Below, one piece after another: positions 57,851 through 64,000 of a stretch of DNA of 64,000 nucleotides (position 1 is its first letter; each line of letters starts with the position of its first letter). Position numbers and translations under genes: made by a program. A model generated the notes under the pieces. That model made no database searches. It saw only the letters and a list, made by a program, of their open reading frames with translations, and was not told the DNA's origin. The DNA is from Brasenia schreberi (lineage: Eukaryota > Streptophyta > Magnoliopsida > Nymphaeales > Cabombaceae): contig JAYKKT010000079.1 in assembly GCA_036023115.1 (NCBI GenBank), forward strand, positions 13,755,501 through 13,819,500, read 5' to 3'.

Positions 57851-58340
57851 GATCATGAATCATTGTTTCCTTCTAAAACTTTCCAAGTCATCTACGCCCT
57901 CTGTTTTTTAAATGTTTGCTATCTAATTTCTTTAAAACATATTTACAAGAGTTCCACCTTGACACCTCTCAAAATGTTTCAACCATCTCAATTGTATCCT
58001 ATAACCACAAATAGTTTTCTTAAAACACTTTATTTTTATATAGCCCGATCATGTGTCATGCCAATAGTTAACTCAACATAAATTAGATGATTCTTTATTA
58101 TTTTTTCAATACTTGTGGTCTTTTTTTTTTAAAATTTACAATCTAATTTCTCATGCCTTTTAAGAGATTTCTTTGATCACCTTTCTACATATTCAAACCA
58201 TCTTAAACAATTTTTCTTCGGTGCCACTCCTAATTTGTTTCTAATAACCTCAATATGTGAAAGGTCTTTCTTTACATGACACTCATTCATCTAAGCATTT
58301 TCTCTTTTGTGACAGACATCTTGTGTATGTGTTGATTTTA
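57850..58340 (-). mobile_element. RTE LINE 3' fragments
   Basis: 58030-58340 aligns with 59320-59650 of RTE copy 3 in the same orientation: shared AACCATCTTAAAC, CCTAATTTGTTTCTAATAAC and GACAGACATCTTGTGTATGT-like stretches. 57850-58000 appears to be a second, more degraded piece of the same region. Both are 5'-truncated. Confidence 0.6.
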
Positions 58341-58454
58341 AATTAAAATAAATTGTTTTAGAAAGTCTAAACTAAACAGCAAACACTTCAAAACATCGAG
58401 ACAGATCTCAAAAATATTTAAAGGAATGATCTTGATTGTTTAAATATAAATGAT

Positions 58455-58545
58455 AATATGACATTAGATCAAGCTCAACAGTGACGATGAATCCACATTG
58501 TCTACCCCACTTAGTGTTGAAAAAGACTTAGTAATAGTTTTGCAC
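58455..58545 (+). mobile_element. Short retroposon, family S3
   Basis: ATTAGATCAAGCTCAACAG, TGACGATGAATCCACATTG, CCCCACTTAGTGTTGAAAAA, GACTTAG. It matches the units at 31138 and 43119 and ends like the LINEs. Confidence 0.5.
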
Positions 58546-59248
58546 TATATAGCTTAGTATTAGTTTTGAACTATTTAGACCTGGCTAAAATAAGAATATT
58601 ATTACCTTGTACCTCCTGTTTGCTGTGGCAACTCGAATCTTTAGACAACTATGTTAAATGCACTCATTAAACATTGCCTTTCTAATATTGGACTTTACCA
58701 AACACTCATCTATCCACATATTGATTTAATTGCATAGACAGTATGTGTTAAGTACGTGCTACATTTATTTGTTTGTATGTATTGCCTTTGAACTTTCTGT
58801 CACATGCTTCATCTTTACAAAGTGTTCCCCATGTGTGCTTTTGTGTTATTAATCATGTACTGCAGTGGTCTATGTTGCACAAAAAACGAAAACGAAACAA
58901 AAAAGCGAACAGGCACCGAAAACAGAAAATCTCAAAAATTAGGAAACGAGGAAACGGCACTAAGTAAAAAATATATAGCTCTATTTTATTAAACAGATAA
59001 GTATATATAATATATATATATATATATATGTATATGAAACGAAAAAAGATGTATATATCTGTAATATAAACATATATAATATATAGGTATATAAAAAGCC
59101 ATTATAAGTATGAATATGTACTGGTAGAAAGAACAAAAATGTTAAATGAAAGCTACACCTACTAGGAATTGAACAAAGCAGCCAGGACATGATAAGCACC
59201 ATGTACCCACTCACACTAAGAGCATTTTGTGCCACTATGTGATTGATA
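58546..59248. other. Intergenic, no gene seen
   Basis: AT-rich with a TA-rich run near 59000-59030. Short frames have no recognisable domain. Confidence 0.4.
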
Positions 59249-62200
59249 CAACAACAACAACAACTAAGCCTTTTCCCATATTAGACGGGGTCGGCTACAT
59301 GGATTCTTTCTTTCCACAGATCCGTATCGTGTGCCATGTTAGCAGTTAACTCCCAATAAGCTAGATCATTCTTTATTGTTTCTTTCCAACACTTTTGTGG
59401 TCGTCCTCTACCTCTTTTAATACTTTTCAAATTTAGTTTTTCTAACCTTCTTATAGGTTCTTCTTTTGATCTTCTTTCTATATGTCCAAACCATCTTAAA
59501 CGATGTTCTCTCATTTTATCCTCTATTGGTGAAACTCCTAATTTGTTTCTAATAACCTCATTATGTATACGGTCTTTTCTTATATGACCACTCATTCATC
59601 TCAACATCTTCATTTTTGTCACACACATCTTTTGTACATGTTGATGATTAACTGCCCAACACTCAGAACCATAAAACATGGCAGACCTAATTGCTGCTCT
59701 ATAATATTTACCTTTTAATTTTAATGGTATCTTCTTATCACAAAGAATACCTGATGCTCCTCTCCATTTTAACCAACCAGCATTAATTCTATGTGTAACA
59801 TCTCCATAAATTCTTCCATCACTCTGAAAAATTGACCCTAGGTATTTAAAACTTTCCTTTTGGAGAATGCAATATGTGCCAATTTTAATTTCTATGTCCT
59901 CTAAAGTAACCAAATGATCAAACTTACATTCCATATATTCTGTCTTTGTTCTACTAAGTCGGAGGCCTTTGCTTTCTAATGTTTCTCTCCATAGTTCCAA
60001 TTTTCTATTAACTTTTTCCTTAAACTCCTCTACTAATACAATATCATCTGCAAATAACATACATCATGGTACTTCATCTTGAATATGTTTCGTTAACTCA
60101 TCCATCACCATTATAAATAAGTATGGACTTAAAGTTGATCCTTGATGTAACCCAATATTAACTTTAAAGAAGTCTGTCGTTCCTTCATGAGTCCTCACAC
60201 ATGTTTTTGCACCATCATATATGTCTCTTATAAGGTTAATATATGTCAATGGGATACCTCTTTTTTCCAAAGTTTTTCAAAGAACCTCCCTCGGTACCCT
60301 ATCATAAGCCTTTTCTAGATCAATAAATATCATGTGAAGGTCTTTCTTTTTTGCTCTAAAATGTTTCATAAGACGTCTCAAAAGGTGAATCGCTTCAATA
60401 GTAGATCTGCTTGACATGAATCCAAATTGGTTATCTGTTGTACTTGATACTTGTCTTAACCTACATTCGATAATTCTTTCCCATAATTTCATAGTATGAC
60501 TCATTAACTTGATACCTCGATAATTCGCACAATTTTGAATGTCTCCCTTGTTTTTATATATGGGTATAAGTGTACTTGCTCTCCATTCCTCGGGCATCTT
60601 TTGGTTTTTCCATATTTCATTAAATAGTCTTGTGAGCCAAGTGATTCCTATTTCTCCTAGTATTTTCCAAACTTCTATAGGAATATTATCTGGTCCTACC
60701 GATTTACCACCCTTCATATGTTTAAGAGCCTCTTTGACTTTGACTTCATTCTTTTGAATACGTCGGTAGAAATTGTGGTTTATATACTTTTCTGACTTGG
60801 CTAAATCTCCTAAACTAATACTAACATCTTTATTTTCATTAAAAAGATTAGAAAAATAGTTTTTTCATCTATTTCTTATATCATCATTTGCCACTAGAAT
60901 TTTTCCATCCTCATCTTTTATGCATCTAACATAATTAAGATCTTTAGTTTTCTTATCTCTAGCCCTAGCTATCCTAAAAATATCTTTTTCACCCTCTTTT
61001 GAGTTGAGTTTTTTATATAAGTCCTCACAAATCTTAGCTTTTGCTTCACTAACGGCCTTTTTCGCTTCCTTTTTTGCTTTCTTATAAGCTTCTAAAGTTT
61101 CACTAGTTTTCTTAGCATAATGTAATTTGTAACATGCCCTCTTTGCCTTGATTTTATTTTGTACTACTTCACTCCACCACCAAGCTTCTTTTTGTACCGG
61201 TACACCTCCCTTAGATACCCCTAACACATCTTTCACCACTTTCCTAATATGTATAGCCATATTGTTCCACATATCACAGGGTGTGCCAACATAATTCCAA
61301 ACATCTCCTTGAAGGACTTTCTGTTTAAATATATCTTCTTTCTCGCTTTTGAGGTTCCACCATTTAGTCCAAATAGCTCGATGCACTCTTTTCTTCTTTA
61401 CCCATTTTTTTATTTGTAAATCCATAACTAAAAGTCGATGTTGGGTGGTTAAGCTTTCTCCTTGAATTACCTTACAATCTTTACAACACACTCTATCTTT
61501 TTTTCTACAAATAAAGTAATCAATTTGTGTTTGTGATAAGGCACTCTTATAAGTAATTAAATGTTCATCTCATTTTTTGAAGATTCTATTGACTATAAAG
61601 AGATCAAATGCCATAGCAAAATTTAAAATATCCCTACCTTCCTCGTTTATATCCCCCAAACCAAAGTTTCCATGAATCTCTTGATATCCTAATGCCTCTT
61701 TACCGACATGTTCATTTAAATGTCCTCCTAAACAAATCATCTCCCTTTGTGGAATCTTTTGAAACACCTTATCTAACTCTTCTAAAAAAACTGTCTTTAT
61801 ACTATCTTCTAGTCCTACTTGGGGTGCGTAAGCACAAACTATATTCAAAACCTCTGCTCCTAACACTAATTTCAACATCATGATTCGATCATCATATCGT
61901 TATATGTCTACTACACTCTCATTTAAATCTTTATTTATGATAATACCAACTTTGTTTCGAGCCTTTTTTTTACCTGAGTACCATAATTTAAAACTTGTAT
62001 CCTCTATCTCCTTTGCTTTTTCTCCAACCCATTTTGTCTCTTGTAAACATAGAATATAAATCTTTCTCCGAATCATAGTATCTATCACCTCCATTAGCTT
62101 ACCCGATAATGTTCCGATATTCCAAGAACCAATATGAATCTTATTATCTAGGACTAGCTTCCCTACCCCCGCATCCGTCCATAATCAAAATGCGGAGACC

Positions 62201-62531
62201 CTCCCTAAAAATTTTTCACTACATTCGGGCGGCAATATAACAGGACTAACTTCTTTACCCACACCCGTCCATGATGTGGAAACCCTCTCTGTAATTGATT
62301 CACTACATTCAGGCGAAAATGTAGTGACCCTTGCTTACTTCTTACTGCATTCGGGCTCTGCAACACGTCACTAGGCGGGGACGCCTCAAAGCAATGCTCA
62401 TAATTTTTGTAATCCATGTTATAAAAATCCGACAATGTTTTACGCTGGCTGTCGGAAGCCTAACACAACCCTCCTCCTTTATCCGGGCTTGAGACCGGCA
62501 ATACAAGGGTGATCCTTACATGGGAGGAGTT
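59249..62531 (-). mobile_element. RTE-clade LINE copy 3, full length
   Basis: The (CAA)n at 59249 is the inverted (TTG)n tail and the 5' end ACTCCTCCCATG is at about 62531. It aligns with copy 2 throughout. I could not read a target duplication. Orientation is opposite to copies 1 and 2. Confidence 0.9.
59281..62435 (-). pseudogene. RTE copy 3 endonuclease-reverse transcriptase
   Basis: Endonuclease pieces: 61900-62094 ([15 protein letters not shown]), 61570-61881 ([20 protein letters not shown], where the catalytic Asp-Leu-Asn is His-Leu-Asn) and 60865-61491 (LTTQHRLLVMDL, His kept). RT pieces: 60277-60717 ([38 protein letters not shown]), 60064-60270 ([16 protein letters not shown]) and 59596-60060 ([17 protein letters not shown] kept). 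C-terminus 59281-59595: [32 protein letters not shown] and [13 protein letters not shown], the conserved tail that copy 2 lost by frameshift. Several breaks are TGG to TGA. Confidence 0.92.
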
Positions 62532-63680
62532 TGTGCGGAGAATCCTGTTCCATGTGTCTCTTTATATAAATCCTAAATGAAGTTGAAACATCACAGATAC
62601 GTTTGGGCGGAGAATCCTGTTCCGGTGTCTTTTTGAACCGGAAAACACCTCGTGAAGGATGCTTCCATGCCTTGGTGGTGATCATCAGATTCTAACTGTT
62701 CAACTGGCTGTGCCTTTCAAAAAAAAAGAGGACCTTCAAGTGGCATTGTATTCTTATATAGCTTAACCATATTAGTTCTGACTGCTCCATCGCGAATGCA
62801 TGTTCTAGTCCTTCATACAAACACCATAAAAACCCAAACCCCTTCAACTGCCCGCCAATTATCACATACACCCTGACTCCCCGACATACTCACTCCCTCA
62901 CTTCACAACCCTCAACCAACACACCTTACACAACCATACCACCCCTCCACAAATCCCCAACTAACACAAAACCACAACTCGAAAACTTAGATACTATTAT
63001 ACTGATTAATGGGTCGAAGGGAACCAAGTTCTTGTCGCATTTGTTTAAGATTGGGATCAATGAGATTGGCTATGTCGAAGACAGTCCCATATGAAGAAAA
63101 CAAGTTTGATTTGTGAAAATTAATTTTTTTTTAAGAACAAAAAAAGTTTTTGCATTTTTAGGAAAAAGATATATAGATAGGAAAGTGTCATCTAGTATCA
63201 TTGCTAGAAGAGCCCAAGTATAAACTTAGCTTTGTGGAGAAAATTATATGATGGCCATATTTTTTTCAAAATGAAGCTAAGGCTCCTTTTGGCTTCTTTT
63301 TAAATGGGTAGATGGGCAACTTGACCTATTTTTATGTCAATACAGCTATCCCACCTCATTTTAGTTCAAAAATATAATCTAACCCACCACCTTTTCCTAA
63401 ACCAACACATCTAATCGCACCGAGCATTGTGACTTCACTCATGGAAGGCCCAGCAAGCTCGTTGCAGTTTAGCCACTGCACCCACTTCATTAAGAGAGAT
63501 GCTTTGCCACAATCTAAATCAATCCAGTAGGGTCCCTCTCTCGATTTATTATGATTTTTGCCGTACATTAATTAAGATTATATATTAAATCATGATCATT
63601 TGGTTCAATTTTCAATTTTTTTGTTCAAATAGTAATGTAGATGATGAAACCCATGCTAACTCATTAAGCTTTTCTTTTTG
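62532..63680. other. Intergenic, no gene seen
   Basis: CGGAGAATCCTGTTCC occurs twice (near 62536 and 62601), a short direct repeat. Otherwise AT-rich or CA-rich sequence without gene signals. Confidence 0.4.
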
Positions 63681-63684
63681 GTTG

Positions 63685-63805
63685 AGATGTGAGGCTAAAT
63701 ACAACACACAAGCGTGCACCACCCGGAGAATCAAACTCAACACCACAAAATAGGAGTTAGAGAACACTGTCAGTTGAGCTAATGTTGTGGGTAACTCCTT
63801 AACTT
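63685..63805 (-). mobile_element. tRNA-derived SINE, family S2
   Basis: Minus strand: ACATTAGCTCAACTGACAGT (A box), GTGTTGAGTTTGATTCTCCG (B box), GGTGGTGCACGCTTGTG and an A-rich tail. Confidence 0.6.
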
Positions 63806-63828
63806 TTCGAATGATATAATTCATTTAA

Positions 63829-64000
63829 TTCGACTCCCTGAGGGTGCATGTGTGGGTGTGGGTGTTAGGCTTTGGCCTCCTCTTGTAACAAAAAAAAAAA
63901 TCAACTGCCTGAAGGTGCATGTGTATATTAGGCTTCCACCTCTTATTGTAACAAAAAAAAATAGACTCCCTGAGGGTGCATGTGTGTGTGTGTGTGTGTT
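63829..64000 (+). repeat. Tandem SINE S2 tails
   Basis: Three successive units begin GACTCCCTGAGGGTGCATGT, CAACTGCCTGAAGGTGCATG and GACTCCCTGAGGGTGCATGT. The first two end CCTC(T/C)T(C/A)TTGTAACAAAAAA; the third is cut by the window end. Each is the B-box-to-tail part of family S2 without the A-box half. Confidence 0.7.

Overview
The window is nuclear DNA of a flowering plant. The evidence is a six-exon plant-type glutathione peroxidase gene with GT-AG introns, Ty1/copia and Ty3/gypsy (chromovirus-like) retrotransposons, RTE-clade LINEs ending in (TTG)n, tRNA-derived SINEs, hAT-type MITEs with 8-bp target duplications, and many long AT, CT, GA and AC microsatellites. I cannot name the species. 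Most of the sequence is decayed transposable elements; only two host genes look intact.

Layout. 1-8.0 kb: a 3.9-kb imperfect inverted repeat built on copia LTRs, then a decayed minus-strand copia element with a ~22-bp minisatellite in its leader. 8.0-13.4 kb: gene-poor DNA with SINEs and AT-microsatellite-flanked repeats. 13585-14390: an intact two-exon gene for a 180-residue protein of unknown function, with a cluster of CATGCATG boxes just upstream. 14.4-18.3 kb: SINEs, a hAT MITE and more microsatellite-linked repeats. 18.3-25.7 kb: a minus-strand gypsy element with both LTRs and a perfect 5-bp target duplication; it interrupts a small LysM-domain gene whose two halves flank it. 26.0-28.1 kb: a copia element reduced to its LTRs and a piece of RNase H, just upstream of the LysM start. 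28-32 kb: microsatellite-rich DNA without a supportable gene. 32-36.6 kb: a decayed minus-strand Tnt1-like copia. 38.1-41.4 kb: RTE LINE copy 1 with a 14-bp target duplication.

42.5-57.2 kb: the glutathione peroxidase gene. Its six exons join into an uninterrupted 168-residue frame that keeps the Cys-Gln-Trp-Asn active site and the plant resolving Cys. Intron 1 is 11.9 kb and holds two hAT-type elements side by side, a complete but dead copia element on the opposite strand, a third hAT-like MITE inside that copia, a SINE, an antisense piece of another gene (first exon, intron and start of exon 2), and the best-preserved RTE LINE. Intron 2 holds a short RTE derivative with both LINE ends and no body, and intron 4 an antisense gene fragment. 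57.2-64 kb: RTE 3' fragments, RTE copy 3 on the minus strand, and SINE tails repeated in tandem at the window end.

The genes do not form a pathway. I see no operon, CRISPR array, toxin system or viral genome, and no evidence of a new multi-gene system. The most informative points are the gypsy-split LysM gene, the heavily loaded but apparently functional GPX intron, the gene fragment inside a copia leader, the hAT family with GTATCG arrays, and several short retroposon families that appear to borrow LINE tails.
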